64,000 nucleotides of DNA from Hymenopellis radicata (lineage: Eukaryota > Basidiomycota > Agaricomycetes > Agaricales > Physalacriaceae), in assembly GCA_015501595.1 (NCBI GenBank), contig JADNRX010000083.1:62001-126000 (forward strand), read 5' to 3'. The position numbers were made by a program, and so were the translations under genes. Below, one piece after another: positions 33,511 through 45,552 of this stretch (its first letter is position 1; the number at the start of each line of letters is the position of its first letter). The notes beneath the pieces are model-generated. The model searched no databases. It had not been told where the DNA came from and worked only from the letters and a program-made list of their open reading frames with translations.

Positions 33511-35462
33511 ATGCCCAAGGGTGAGCCTCCTCCTCCATTGCTTCCTTCCCGCCCTCTTTTCCTCCCGCCCTCTTTTCCTCCGCTGTGCAGCCCTCTTCAG
33601 CACTGTGGTTTTGTCGATAGCGGGCCGACCTTGAGCCTACTTCCAAAGCCCGGTGCTGGAGGTGCCTTCTCAGCAGCTTTAATTATGCCTCTGCTTCTCT
33701 GTCGTCAAGTGCAGCCGTCCTGATTTTATTCGGTTTAGCACCAGGCCGTCACTTGGGCCGCTTCTTCGACCCGCCCGATTGTCCTGCGGGAAAAACACGT
33801 TCCGGTCTCCCCTTCTCTGCCGACCATGTCAAGAGCGGACCCGCTCTTCGAGGGCCGAAGCGCTTTGATGTGATGTCCGTCGTCGACTCTGTATGCAAAG
33901 GCCAGGACGCGTCGTGGATGCGGCGAGCTGTTGACGGGGCCACTTCATGGATGGCGCAGACTCTTTGGGGGGCGCATGACGAGCTCGATGACTCACCCGA
34001 CATCCCTGACCATGACATTGGCCTTCGTTCCGGCATTGAAGTCAAAGTGGAGCGGACGTCAGCTCCCGCCGGGCCGTCGTCGTCAGGTACCTCATCCATG
34101 CAGTCATCCCCCGCCGCCTCTGGTTCCTCACGCTCATCGCCCACTGCCTCTGGTTCCTCACGCCCCTCCGGTTCGTCGCACTCGAAGGAGCCTTATAATC
34201 ATCACCCCAAGCTGCCTTATCACCTTCGCCGGTCTCAACAGAAGTCCCTGAATAAGAAGAAGTCAAGATCGTCCTCGTCTCAGAAGGAAGTGGTGGGGAA
34301 GCGGGTCGCGGAGGCTAAGCAAGGTGTTATTCGACTCGAGGATTATCAGCTTGAGGATGCACCGGTAACACAACCTGGATGGATCGGACGAACACTGGAA
34401 CTGATGCGCATCCTGCCCACCTTGGAGGAGGTGCTCGCCATGCCCGACATGAGGTTGATTAAATGGGATGGAATGTACGTGACTTTTTTTCTGGGACGCA
34501 CTGCGCTTACTCATTCTTTCGAAGCGCTACTAGGCCGATCTTGGATGCCTCAAATCGTATTATTGCACTTTTAGGTGGTCAACCTCGCGAACAGCCTGGA
34601 AAGCAGACCGGCATGTCTTTCCGAGCTGCGCTGAAGATGGCGAAGAATACAATTATCCGCATTATGGATCGGCTTCCCTTTCATTCCCATCGTCGAGGCC
34701 CCTGTAAGGAACGGACTATGGGTGCCTCCTACGGCGGCGGCCAGACTCAGCCATCCATCCTGCGCCAAGCACCAAATGAGGCGCCTTTTTTGGAAGAGAT
34801 GTTGTCATGTGAAGGGATCTGTAGGATTGCGAAATGGGCAGACTGTACGTCTACTCTTTGGGTATGCTACGCTGGTGACTCATGATTTTTTCAGTCCTAT
34901 TCAAAACCTATCAACCTCAAATCCATGAGCGATGTATGCAAAGCCTTCGAAAACTGGCGGAAGTCCTGCCTGATGTCGCACATCCTTTCCCGGGCGGATT
35001 TCCTGACACCTTTTGGGCCGGTGCGACGACCAATAGAGGGACGGTGGCTCACCAAGGTACTACATGGCCACATACAGATCAAGGGAATTTAGCGTGGGCG
35101 TGGTGCGCGGTGACCGCCCTCGGGAAGTTCAATCCTGATAAGGGCGGTCATCTCATATTCTGGGACTTGGGTTTAGTGATTCGCTTTCCCCCGGCTCGAC
35201 CATCCTTCTCCCGTCAGCACTCCTGGTTCATTCCAATGTTGCCCTCATGGATGGCGAAGAGAGGATTTCTCTGGTTCATTTTACTGCTGGTGGGCTCTTT
35301 CGATATGTCGACAACGGTTGTAAGACCGATAAAGTGTTCATGGAGACTGACTATCGAAAGATGAGTGATGAAGAGCGGGGTGAATGGCATAAGGAGCGTG
35401 CTGAGAGATGGAAGGACGCACTTAAATTGATGACTGTATGGGATAATAATGAGCAGGAATAA
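33511..35462 (+). pseudogene. TET/JBP-like 2-oxoglutarate/Fe(II) dioxygenase, one-base deletion
   Basis: Exons about 33511-33520, 33739-34474, 34534-34844 and 34895-35462 (1625 nt, one short of a multiple of three). After a Ser/Pro-rich N-terminus the conserved agaric pattern appears: LDASNRIIALLGGQPREQP, a GASYGGGQTQP segment, then the oxygenase core WPHTDQGNLAWAWCAVTALG with the iron-binding H-x-D, KGGHLIFWDLGLVIRFPP, the second iron histidine in LLVHSN, the 2-oxoglutarate arginine in GEERIS, and FTAGGLFRYVDNG. In the TET/JBP family such enzymes oxidise 5-methylcytosine, and basidiomycete members are often linked to KDZ transposons. The frame breaks at about 35190 (CCCCCGGCTCG, one G short of the expected PPGS codons). 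The start exon is the least certain part. Confidence 0.8.
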
Positions 35463-35479
35463 ATTCAGGCATTGCCACA

Positions 35480-36790
35480 TTTGCCGTTGTGTTTGGCATC
35501 AACCTTCATAAGTGGGCCGAAGGTGGTTGGAGCGTGATGTCGCCTTCCAAAGAGAAGAAGGATGCAATCCTTGCAGTCGTCAGTGCCCTTCTCTAAAGGA
35601 TCACGGAGTCGTATCAGCTCAATCATTCCAGAATCTGTTCAAGAAACGGGGTCGTGACCCGCGATGAACATGTCAAAGCAACGCGACTCCATCCGGACTT
35701 GACAGAGATACAGATCTGGACAATTCCCATTGTAATTCCGCCTCGAATGGAATGAAGGTACGTCACCTTGTGGTTCAGCTTCGAAAGTTGAACATCCGCA
35801 TCAGGGAATTATCGCGAGAACGGCGAACGACAGCCCAGACAGTAGCGGGTGGCGAGAATTGAAGACTGTGGACTCCTCGTCTTGCTCAACGATAACCTCG
35901 GCGCCCCTTCCTCAACTATGCGTACGGGTCTTCGAAATGGAAGCAAGGGACGAGAGAAGGTAAAACATTGCATAACACATGGGAGCCCCGCTCAAAGACG
36001 CCCAGGTTCAAACATGAACGGCGCGAACTTGGACGCCACACATCAAAGTCGGAGCACATGTCAGGGAGTTCGCCCCATTTGAGCCTTGATTCCGATCTGG
36101 ATCTGAGGGAGTTAGTCACGACGGGGTCGCTATGCTTCTCCCTCTCAGGTATTTGTACTGTTTCCTTCGTTGGGTTGTTAATTACTAACTACTTTCAGCA
36201 TCAACCTTCATTGCTGACGCTCACCTACTCCGAAATCTTACTGAGGTCGCCTGTCTTCTTCACCCTATTGTTTCTCTACCGACGCTGGCCATCCCGGATA
36301 GACGTCGACCTTACCTATCTCTGATGGCTATGCTCTCATCGATGTCTTGTAAGTCGTCGTCACTTTCCTTGTCTTGAACATTGACTAACATGTTATCAGC
36401 ACGATGAACAGGGCCACCGTTGACGAAGATGCTCGTCAACGTTGCCTTGAACTTGTTACATTCTTCAACCTTCAGTATGTCACCGACTCACTTGTCAGTT
36501 CTGTTGACTACTAACCTTTCATTAGCCTGAACTTTAACAACGACTACTGCCCTCGTTGATTGAGGTCTTCATCAACGTTGTCTTCGGACTGGGGTCTAGA
36601 GGTATGTTTACCGACTCCTTCGCCTCCTTGTAATCATTCCTCGTTGACTGACACATTGTCAGGTCTTGATGGTTATCGCGCTTACTAGTACGTGCCCTTC
36701 TCTTTCTCGGATTGTCGACTGACTTGGTGTCAAGTCGAACATGTTAGCATTGGCTCATCGAATGTGGTCGTGTTCTTGAACCGATCGTGG
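35480..36790 (+). pseudogene. Relic of a multi-exon gene
   Basis: Several intron-like units with GT start, CTAAC/CTGAC branch site and AG end lie at about 36150-36198, 36350-36399, 36476-36525, 36600-36662 and 36689-36735. They separate short exons whose readings (DGYALIDV, NRATVDEDARQRCLELVTFF, INVVFGLGSR) do not stay open. I do not recognise the protein. It continues towards the region disrupted by the 37-38 kb element. Confidence 0.4.
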
Positions 36791-37022
36791 ATACTCCTCC
36801 GCCTCCATCCCACACAAGCGGACCTTCCGCCACGCCCATCCTGCAAGGAGCCCGCCCCGGAACCAGATGATGACCTGCCGCCTCGACCATCATTCAAAGA
36901 ACCTCCCCAGAGCCGGCAGATAAGGCGTCTCCACAACGACGGCACGACGAGCAGCCTTGTAAGCCGTACAGATGATGAGAGCAAAATATTTGGGACGCAA
37001 GAATGGCGGCACGGTCTCCGCC

Positions 37023-38276
37023 TAGAGGGAGGCACGAGTGGTAAGTACTTGCAGGTACTTACAAGTCTCGTCATCACCCGGGTGGTGCCGCACCCGGCAC
37101 CTGCACACCCGGCACTTGCCACCACCCGGGTGGTGCACGGGTGGCAAGTACGGGGTTAGCGTGGCAAGTATTTGCCGCAAGTACTTGCCTAGTACTTGCC
37201 ATAGTGCTGAAATATATTTTCTGGGATTTTATGGAATTTATTTGGGCTCAAACGAGCCCAACATTCGCGAGAATTTCTTGCCGAAGCCGAGATCGCCGAA
37301 GGTGCCGGCAATTGCCGGATAAGGATCGATCGTTCCAGATCTTTCCTCTTTACCTCCTGCCACCAGAGCACGACGTCGTAGTCGTGTTCGTCGGCCCCAG
37401 AAAATTTTCTGGGGCTCATACAACCTCATATCTTCGTTTTGCTTTGCTTTTCCCCAGCGGTTTGGCTTCGCGCCGGCCGCTGCGCCCTCGGATACGTTCC
37501 GGGGCGCATTCTGGTGCTCGTCTGCGCGACGGCACCAATCTGAGGACCCTCTGCGACACGTAAGCCCTCGGGATGAGGCCGCCCTACTCTGGAACAGCGT
37601 GCGCGGGTGCTTGGTCGTCAGATTTGCTCCGCCTCGCCGTATTTGCGCCAGCGGGCCCACGGAATGCGTAAGGACACGACAACGACAACGACGCACCTCT
37701 GCGACAACGACGGCACCTCCACGACAACACCGGTACCTTCACGACGACGAGGGGGTGCACATTGTTCTGCGGGGTGCATGGTGTCGCGGACACATGCAGC
37801 CCTAAAGGTGTGTATTTACATTTTCTTTCTTCCCTACCATCTTCCCGACGTCTCCTTACCCGCATCATTGTTACGGCGTCGTGGAGGTGCTCAGCCACCT
37901 TCTCTCTTTCCCATTTTATCCGCACTGTCCCCCAATCCTCTCCCCTTTCGCACCCGTCACGCGCACACCACGTCGTTCAGCCCCGCTTCTTGCTCACACA
38001 AGTTGCCGGGGTATGAGCAATGTTATCATGCTCGTCGATAGCCCCCGTGCAATTGCCCGGGGGTAGTCGGCGGACATGAAAAATGCGAATTCAATGCAAG
38101 TACTTTGGCAAGTACTTGCACACTCGTGAGGCAAGTACTTGCCAAGTACTTCACCCGCGGGTCAAGTACCCGCGGGTGGCAAGTATTTTCGCGGGTGGCA
38201 GGTATGGGTCTGGCGGCACGAGTATTTGCCGTGCGGGTGGCAGATGCACCCGGGTAGACACTCGTGCCTTGCTCTA
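37023..38276. mobile_element. Non-autonomous MULE-like element (1254 bp)
   Basis: Ends TAGAGGGAGGCACGAGTG and, inward from the right, TAGAGCAAGGCACGAGTG are inverted repeats. The 8-bp duplication TCTCCGCC flanks it (37015-37022, 38277-38284), and the debranching-enzyme frame is restored across the site. Subterminal zones (37037-37200 and 38095-38255) are packed with GCAAGTACTTGCC and CACCCGGGTGG palindromes. No transposase is encoded. It carries the H1 hairpin (38026-38079, inverted) and a CGTAAGCCCTCGGG motif near 37560, linking it to the other elements. Confidence 0.88.
38026..38079. repeat. H1 hairpin module, copy in the 37-38 kb element
   Basis: TCATGCTCGTCGATAGCCCC and the GGGGGTAGTCGGCGGACATGA-like right arm pair around TGCAATTGCC. 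Inverted relative to the MULE copy. Confidence 0.7.
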
Positions 38277-38850
38277 TCTCCGCCACTTTGTCGAATCGTT
38301 GCTTAAGCCATTGCGCGACTTTGGTAGGATTAGGAGATCTACTAGCTTGTCTGTAACGGAATAAGAAATTGTTGAATGTCAAAACCGAAGATGCGTACTT
38401 GTTGAAGTCGAGCATGAACATATGCTAGAGCCCATGGCCCATCGCGTAAGGGGCCACAAAGCGGATGTCCCAAGTCGTTGTAACGCACTGTAATGTGTCG
38501 CAGAGGATGCATCCAACCCTCTTGTGATTGTGGAGTTCGGTCTCGAAAGGCATGATGCTACCTGGAGGGAAGTACTCGGGGACACCGACTTCACAATATG
38601 GACCTTCGTGATAAACAACAGTAGGAATTTCAACCAATCTGCCCTCCAAGCCCTTCAAGATGTTCGGATCACTGGGAATATCGTAGTTGCTGATTTCGAG
38701 GCTGGTCCCGAAGATATAGTACTTGATTCCTCAGTTTTCTGCCAGCATATGTACAAACCTCTAAAACATGGTCTATAAAGGAGAGCTACACATATTTTAA
38801 ACAACTCGCTAACCCTACTTGTACGACTAGAAGATGACAATGAAAACATT

Positions 38851-39640
38851 TCTACTCGTAAACCGAAGAGGAGGACTCATTGTCAACAATAGGAGAGTCA
38901 TCACACTCGCGCCTTTGGAGGAGATGAGGATGCGCCGTACATGACTAGTGATATGCTCGTCATCTCCTCCTCACCACCAAAGCTTCGCCCACCACTGAAT
39001 GTGCGACCACTCCACAGGTGTCTGTGCATCACGCCCGCACGTACAGTGGATCCCGCGAAACCGACGAGTGAGCAAACGTTGAAGGCGAAATACACTGAAC
39101 ACACCTGGAGCGTGTCATTAACCCTCACTTGCCCCAAACTCGTATGCATCGCGCGCGCCAGCGCCGTGTGCATGTGCATCATGTGCGTGCCCAATCGGAG
39201 TCTGTGACTCGGTAAGCCGCATATAAATCCTACCGTTAGCACTCACCCTCTCAGCTCCAAGAAGAGCCAGATTGCATTAACAACAATCTCGTCCTTATAG
39301 TCCAGCATCACCTTGCCCGGTCCGTCTAACGAAGAGTAGGACCCGCGAACACACCTTTATCCTTCGTCCGCGCGGCCAGACACAATGCGAAGTCTAACTA
39401 GAAAGATTGAATTAGGCACGAGAACAGAGGACGAATGGAGATTTACGTTAGTCTCCTCAGTTCCTCTTCTACCAAGTCTTCTACCATCGTGGACCGCACC
39501 TGCCATCCCGCAACACGCGCTGCCAGCGCCGCCATTATGCATAATCGGCTTCAGATTCATTCGCATTCAGGCCTGTCGTCCAGGGCAGTAATTCACAATC
39601 AACAGAAGATTACCAAGTTGTATTGAAGGAAGACTCACCG
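38851..39640. other. No recognisable gene
   Basis: No persistent frame, repeat or element end is visible. It lies between the debranching-enzyme relic and the interrupted gene to its right. Confidence 0.45.
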
Positions 39641-39649
39641 TCTTGCCCT

Positions 39650-40781
39650 TGCACATCAAACCAAAACCAACCCCCCATGCTCCGCCGCGTCCACTCCCTT
39701 CTGCACACCCCGCTCACGAAGGCCAGTCTCGTCGCGCGAGGGCCCGTCATTCCATCTGAGACAACCTAACAAATATCAACTTGTGAGTTGATGTGTGATC
39801 CAGCAATCACCTACCTCCTCGAGAAACCGCTTATACTCCGTCGTCTCTCCGTTATCCATCAACGGTGTCTCTCCGATAACACCTGAAAAATATCAAATCA
39901 ATGCCGGGTGCCAAAGCAATCGATATGACTGACCCGACGTCAAATGGCTCAGCGCAAGCGGCGTCATCAGCCTCTGGCTTAAGTAAAAAAAGTCTTCGTC
40001 GAGCAGGCGCCCAGTAAAGATGAGATCCAGATCCGAAGGAATGTCGGCCGCCGTGCCAACGTGCGATGAGGCAGACGCAGACGAGGAAGGGTGAGTGCCT
40101 GGAAAATAGGTTGGTGAGATTCAATGGCATGAGGGCAGCGAGTCTCACCAGACAATGGAGGCAGCGGCGCCACGCTACCCTCGCTCCCGAACACTACACT
40201 GAAGCGCACCACGCTTCGCATCCGCCCAAAATTAGGAGGTGGACTGTCAGGTGCGGAAGAAGAAGCGTGAAGCACACTCACCATTTGGGATAACCTACTG
40301 TCTTGGTCGGTGGATGATCCTGGAATGCCAGGCCGCCCAGCCATTCTTGTAATACTTGACCATATCCACCATGGCTTTGAGCGCCTACTCGTGCGCCGTT
40401 GGCGGGAACGTTAGTGCACCTAGAGGGTGTGCGTCAGCGTACGAACTAACGACAGGAAAGAAAGGTAACATGAAAGCCCAGTTCAGGTCAGAATACAAAG
40501 CCAATATAATAAGAGAGAAAGATAGCATCAAAGGCGCATCCCAAAGGGAGCTCAGATGGAAGAACACGAACGAAAGCAGAGAAAAATGAAAAAGCGCGAT
40601 CCAAAGACCATATGAACAGGGAAATAAAGTACTCACCACCTGCCGGTCCAGGCGCCACGACTCATCCCTCTCCAAACCCAACAAGAACACCGATATCCAA
40701 AAAAATGTCCTCCCCGACACCCAAGTCTCCCAAGATGGCCGCCTTCCTTACATACGTGAACGTCAGGGTCGCCGCGGACAA
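39650..40781 (-). pseudogene. 3' part of an unrecognised multi-exon gene interrupted by the KDZ element
   Basis: Minus-strand exons with canonical introns read LSAATLTFTYVRKAAILGDL (next to the KDZ element), VLQEWLGGLAFQDHPPTK, RFSVVFGSEGSVAPLPPLSG, ADIPSDLDLIFTGRLLDEDF, ALSHLTSGVIGETPLMDNGE and VVSDGMTGPRATRLAFVSGV. One in-frame stop (about 40660) breaks the first exon. The upstream continuation lies at 49942-50080, beyond the 9.15-kb KDZ insertion: PFDKLIRSL joins directly to DLSAATLTF across the duplicated GTCGAGC site. I do not recognise the protein. Confidence 0.5.
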
Positions 40782-40788
40782 GTCGAGC

Positions 40789-41306
40789 CACCCTATGATG
40801 TACCCATTATACATTATATCCTCTAATAAGAGGGCACCGTTTTACATTACAGCCTCTAATAAGAGGCCTCTAACTATAGGCAGATAATGCATTACACATG
40901 CCCTCCCTATATAGCAGCACCCGCGGGCGGCCTGTAATGCATTATGATGCCCGCCCGCCCAGCTGGCAGTATGCCGCGTGAGCCGTGATGCCGTGTTGGG
41001 CCACTGGTGCCGGGTACTGGGTCCGGTATCGGTAATCCCCGATTCACCCGAAATACCCGCCCGCCTCGACTTTGCGCCACAGATACTGATATGAGGGTAC
41101 TCTTAGCTCAACAGGGTATGTCTACCCATTCATTCTAGTACCGGTAACCCGCCCGCTCATCATAATTACCATTTTTGGCATACCGATCCCGCCTCCAGCC
41201 CCCACCCGCTGCTCCTCGTCCCCTGCCACATAATCGCGGTACATTACACACTACGGCACATACCTAAAGCTTCTGTGCTTTTTCTAAAGCAGGACGTCGT
41301 GACGCT
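40789..41306 (+). repeat. Left terminal inverted repeat of the KDZ element
   Basis: About 518 bp. Contains short internal inverted repeats such as CTCTAATAAGAGG (twice) and TAATGCATTA (twice). The transposase stop codon lies about 100 bp inward. Confidence 0.95.
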
Positions 41307-41407
41307 TAGGTCGTGTGAGCAATGTCGATAGCAATCCGGAACTTGCCGGCTCCGAGAACTACAGAGAATGGTTCGAATTGACAGTAAAAGCTACAGTTGT
41401 TGTACAG

Positions 41408-44400
41408 TCACTCCTCATCCAAGTCAATATCATCCTCATTATCATCCTCAGCTTCCTCCTCCTCAATCACCACCTCCACAGGCTCCGCTGCGGTTGGGAG
41501 CCCATCCAACAGTTCCTGCCCAACCCTTCGGAGACCCTGCCAACGTGCCTCTAAGTCAGCCGCCACGTCCTCGTGAATACGTGCTTGTGATTCTGCGAAC
41601 GCCTGAAGACCCTCCTGATCCGCCGGTGATAACTCCGGATGGGCCTCGCGTTCACGCCACCAGCGCGCCTGCCATTGGCGAAACACAATTACGCGGCGCA
41701 TTTCCTCCAAAAGCAACGCGACTTCTTCCTCCCACCGCATTTTGCGGGCATGAGCCTTACACCATTCAATCTTTACGGCTTCAAAGATATGGCATCAGTT
41801 CCATCGAAAACTAGCATGTTAATCACATTACCTTCATGTATTACCGGGTCGTTGTTCCTTTCAGCAACATTGATGGCATCCACCACATCAGGATAGCTGT
41901 ACCAAATCCACGAGAGCAGGCGCCGCCCTTCCCCTCTTGCCACAACCGCATCAGAATTCTCTGGGACGACAATCAGTTCATCAATTATACCCCGTTCAGC
42001 AAGTGACTGCCGTTCTGCTGTTTCCTCTGCCGTTAGCAGCCGCTCGTTCATACCCCTGACATCGACTTCATTTAGGACCCGTAACTCGGCCTCCCAAGTG
42101 CCGTGGCCGCGCAAACGGAACAACACATTTCTTGACCAGCGGTATCGCAATTTGTTGAGGTAAATCGCGACCTGGAAGCGGCGCTGTACTCCTTCTGCGC
42201 GGGTTGTCGGATTCTGGCCAGTCACATTTCGAACTGTGAAGAGATGACCAGCGGATCGTGTCCGCAACCCTTGACGAAGTGACTCCAGGGCATCCCTGCA
42301 CTCTCCCTCGCGTAGCCGGGTCTCCCCATCAACTATCCCTGGCAGACATGCGCGAGGAAGGGCCCGATCAACGGCTCGCAGCTCTGATGGCATGAATAAT
42401 TTTGTCTCTTCGGGAAGAATGGCGGCAGGACTGTCGAGGACTTTGAGTTGGTCTGCAGTAAGATATTCGCGCAAGCTCGGCATGAACGTCTGTTGTAGGC
42501 GGCGGAATTTTTTGATGTCGCGTAGAATCACGTTACGATGGCGCTCGACGTTCAACTCCTGATACGTTGTCCCTGAACGTTGAACCTTGACTTCCCAGGC
42601 CAGAGAGCGTCTACCCATCGGAAGTCAGCATGTTGTCAAACTCACACGCATCAGAGGCACGTACTGTTTCTCCTCGATCTCGATCCCTAATGTTAAGAAC
42701 AAACTCATACTCGATTCATGGCTCACGGCGCCAGTCCGGAGACTCGCCTGCTCCTCGTGTGCTAGCTGCAGCTGAATATCCTTCAATGTTTCTTTGTTTT
42801 GAAGGTGCGGTTCGTAGGGGCAAGGCTTGGAATGATCCTGTTCCCACACCAACACCTCCCGCTGCCACGCTGTCACTGTGTCGGATCCTACGAATAATTT
42901 CATGCCGTTATTAAAATCTGTGAATTCAATCGCATGCGCGCGCGCCTCCTTGATCGCCTCGGCCAGACGCGTCGTAAAAACGCGACCTGACTCACGAATG
43001 AGTATTTTTCTAACCATAGATAGCGAGATCAACGTACCGAATGAGCGCACCACGCGATAGTTGTGTGCAGCAAAGATGTCATCAAGGGTATCCTTCCGAG
43101 CGCCCGGTCCCATCATTTTGGTCTGCGAGGCTGCTCGGTTACTGTTTGACCAGTTCTCTTCGATTGTTTCGCCGTGGGTTCGTCCGGCGCCAATGAGGAA
43201 GTTGAACGAATAGAGAACGTGACATTGAACCTTAAATAAAAATCTCTTAATTACATTTTGAGTCTTCCACAGTATGGACATACCCTATGAGCCCACAAGT
43301 GAAATTTGGGTACACAGAATCGAATCTTACTGGGATCAAAACTCGCGCGCCATTGCAAGGGCAGCTGGTTAAGCCGATCCGGAAAATGGACACCCCAAAT
43401 GCAGACAATATCGTACGATAGCACGACCCCCAGATCTCGGTTCGCCATCAATGATACAGCGACGAGAGGGTCAACGTTACAGAATCTGAGGTGTTATCAG
43501 CAGCTAATCTTGCCCCGCCAGATCAACACGTACCTCTCTCCTCGCTGGAGATCACCCATCCCGTTTGGGCGCCAGACCCCATGGCGGGCACAAGTGACAC
43601 CGGCAATTCCGGTTGTACGGAGGCCTTTCGTGTTCTTGATGTCCGCGAGAAACGTCGCCTGCAAAGGAATAGCAATGTTAATGTTATTACGATGCATCAA
43701 AACCCACAAGCATTTGAGTACCTTAAAGCCCGAACACGATGCCATGTCTTCTTGGCTGACAAAAGTTCGAATGTGGTCCTCGTATGGACCCTGTTCAATG
43801 AAGAACCCCCAGCCATCACCAAGCGGAGGGTCGCGTTCAGCTGTGGAAACAACAGCGTTACGCAACCTGAAGTTTGCATCAATGGCGAGAAAGAGTTGAT
43901 ACAAAAATCTATATCAAGTCAGCAAGAATTCAATGTATCAGTTGGGCCAAACACGAACCTTTTCTCAGCCGGCGTTGAACCCCAATCCCAGTCCGGCGGT
44001 AAGTTCCTCTTTGGATGGGGACACGCAGGGCATGCCACGGCTAGTTCACCGAGCGATGTCCCTGAGACGCCAGATACAGCATGTCCTCGCCCTGCGCGTT
44101 TCAAGAGTTTGATGTGCCGGAATTGCCGGATGCTGCGAAGGAGCACCTTGTACCGATACGGTACGAGAGCCTGTGCACGATGCTCGGACATGGTCTCGAG
44201 TGCCTTCCAGACGTCCCAAGCCGGGAGTTTGCCAAGTGAATTGAGATTGTGAAAGAGACGAAGGAGTGTGAAAGTCGACGCCGTACGCGGCTGCAATGGT
44301 GTTGACGGCCACCACGAAGCTCGGAGGAGTTGAATGTATGGCGCCGGTGCCGAAGTACAACCACAAAAGTAGAGATTAACGGAATGAATACCGTTCGTAT

Positions 44401-45180
44401 GGAGTACGGTAAAGGATGAAGTCGTTTGGTGACGAAAAGGGCATCGTGCACCAGCGGCATGTCCTAATTGTATCGGTAAATCGAGGGCTTTCAGAGAGCA
44501 CGGCTCGAAGAAGGTTCCATTCCATCTCTGGCAGAATTCGTTAAATTAAAACGGCAGTGTGAGTGATTTTCAGGGGACCTTACCTCGATCCAATGGAGGG
44601 GTTGATTCGCGTGAAGCGCGTAACAGCACGACTTACACACCAAACCCGTCAACATGCAGTCATTCTCCGTACATCGATATGTCGCCGGCGATGGGTCCTG
44701 AGAGCATAGTGGGCATAGATCCGGACCGTCTGAGCGACCCTCCAATCGCAGGAGTTCCCTCAGGTAAGAATCGTGATATTCGCGCCAGGTGTTCATTGGA
44801 TTGTCCTGGTTAACGATTAGTATTGCTCGTGCTGTGTGTATGTCTTGAGGAAACTCACACTGTTTTTTGTTGCGAGGCTTAACAACTACCACCACGCCAT
44901 GATTGTCCTCTTTCCGCGCGTTTACCTCATGACCATCCGTGTTCTCGCCAAACAGATAAGAAAACCCGTCGACAGTATCCGCCAGTACCGCTGATGTGAG
45001 ATCCTCCTGCGGTTCAAATGGCGGAGCCTCATACACAATGTCGAAATCTTCCAAGGGTCGCGACCTCCAGCTGGCACGTCGTCCATTGGCAGATATTGCC
45101 AGAGTAGATCCAATGGGCGCCTGGTTTGTGGACGAGGCAACGAACGTCGGGGCTTTAGCCTTCTTGCCACGAGACTGCAT
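41408..45180 (-). CDS. KDZ transposase with CxC2-type N-terminus, intact
   Basis: The gene starts MQSRGKKAKAPTF at 45180 and ends in an acidic tail EEEEAEDDNEDDIDLDEE. The N-terminal cysteine cluster (CPLCSQDPSPATYRC, then CKSCCYALHANQPLHWIE and RWNGTFFEPCSL after an intron) is the CxC2-type domain. The catalytic RNase H fold follows: LFLAIDANFRLRN (first D), VVLSYDIVCIWGVHFPDR (second D), KFHLWAH, and GRTHGETIEENWSNSN (third acid). MGPGARKDTLDDIFAAHNY and the C-terminal KIEWCKAHARKMRWEEEV coiled coil complete the family pattern. I followed about seven introns and all keep the frame. It lies divergent to C2 and D2, and its stop is about 100 bp from the left inverted repeat. Confidence 0.93.
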
Positions 45181-45552
45181 TCTTTGAGAGGTAACGAAGT
45201 GATAGAAAGCTCTGAAGCAGAAGCTCAGATGAGCAAGACCAAGCTTGGGGACAATGCATTCAAAGAAAGGTCGAAACTGCTTTTATACGTACATTGGTCG
45301 GAGACACTTGCATAAAAGAATGGTCACGAAAGAATGGTCAAACATGTCGATATCATAATTCTTGCACAAATTTTCCGAGATTTACAGTCAGGAGGAAGGT
45401 CGGGCGAACGAGTGAATGAGAACAAAATGGGAGGCAGATGACAGATGATCATTGATCAGATTGTCAATCCGCCTGATCGATGTCGACTACTTCTTTTCTC
45501 CACCATCACCGCCTCACACTGCTCTCGCAGTCCGTCGTACGCTCACAGAGAC

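Larger units (their letters stand above)
36905..38850 (-). pseudogene. Glycogen debranching enzyme pseudogene, split by a transposon
   Basis: Minus-strand readings match the central part of glycogen debranching enzyme (amylo-1,6-glucosidase/4-alpha-glucanotransferase): LKGLEGRLVEIPTVVYHEGP, VPEYFPPGSIMPFETEL, then in another frame GWMHPLRHITVRYNDLGHPL and GPLRDGPWALAYVHARLQQ. After an intron it continues with PTKVAQWLKQRFDKVAE. The frame then jumps across the element at 37023-38276 and resumes with TVPPFLRPKYFALIICTAY and KAARRAVV before a stop. About 100 residues expected between FETEL and GWMHPL are missing, the frames differ, and both enzyme ends are absent. So this is a dead partial copy, later hit by a transposon. 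Confidence 0.8.

Noticed and set aside
35463..36780. Intact gene downstream of the dioxygenase
   Set aside because: Intron-like units are visible but no continuous frame joins the exons; listed as a relic.
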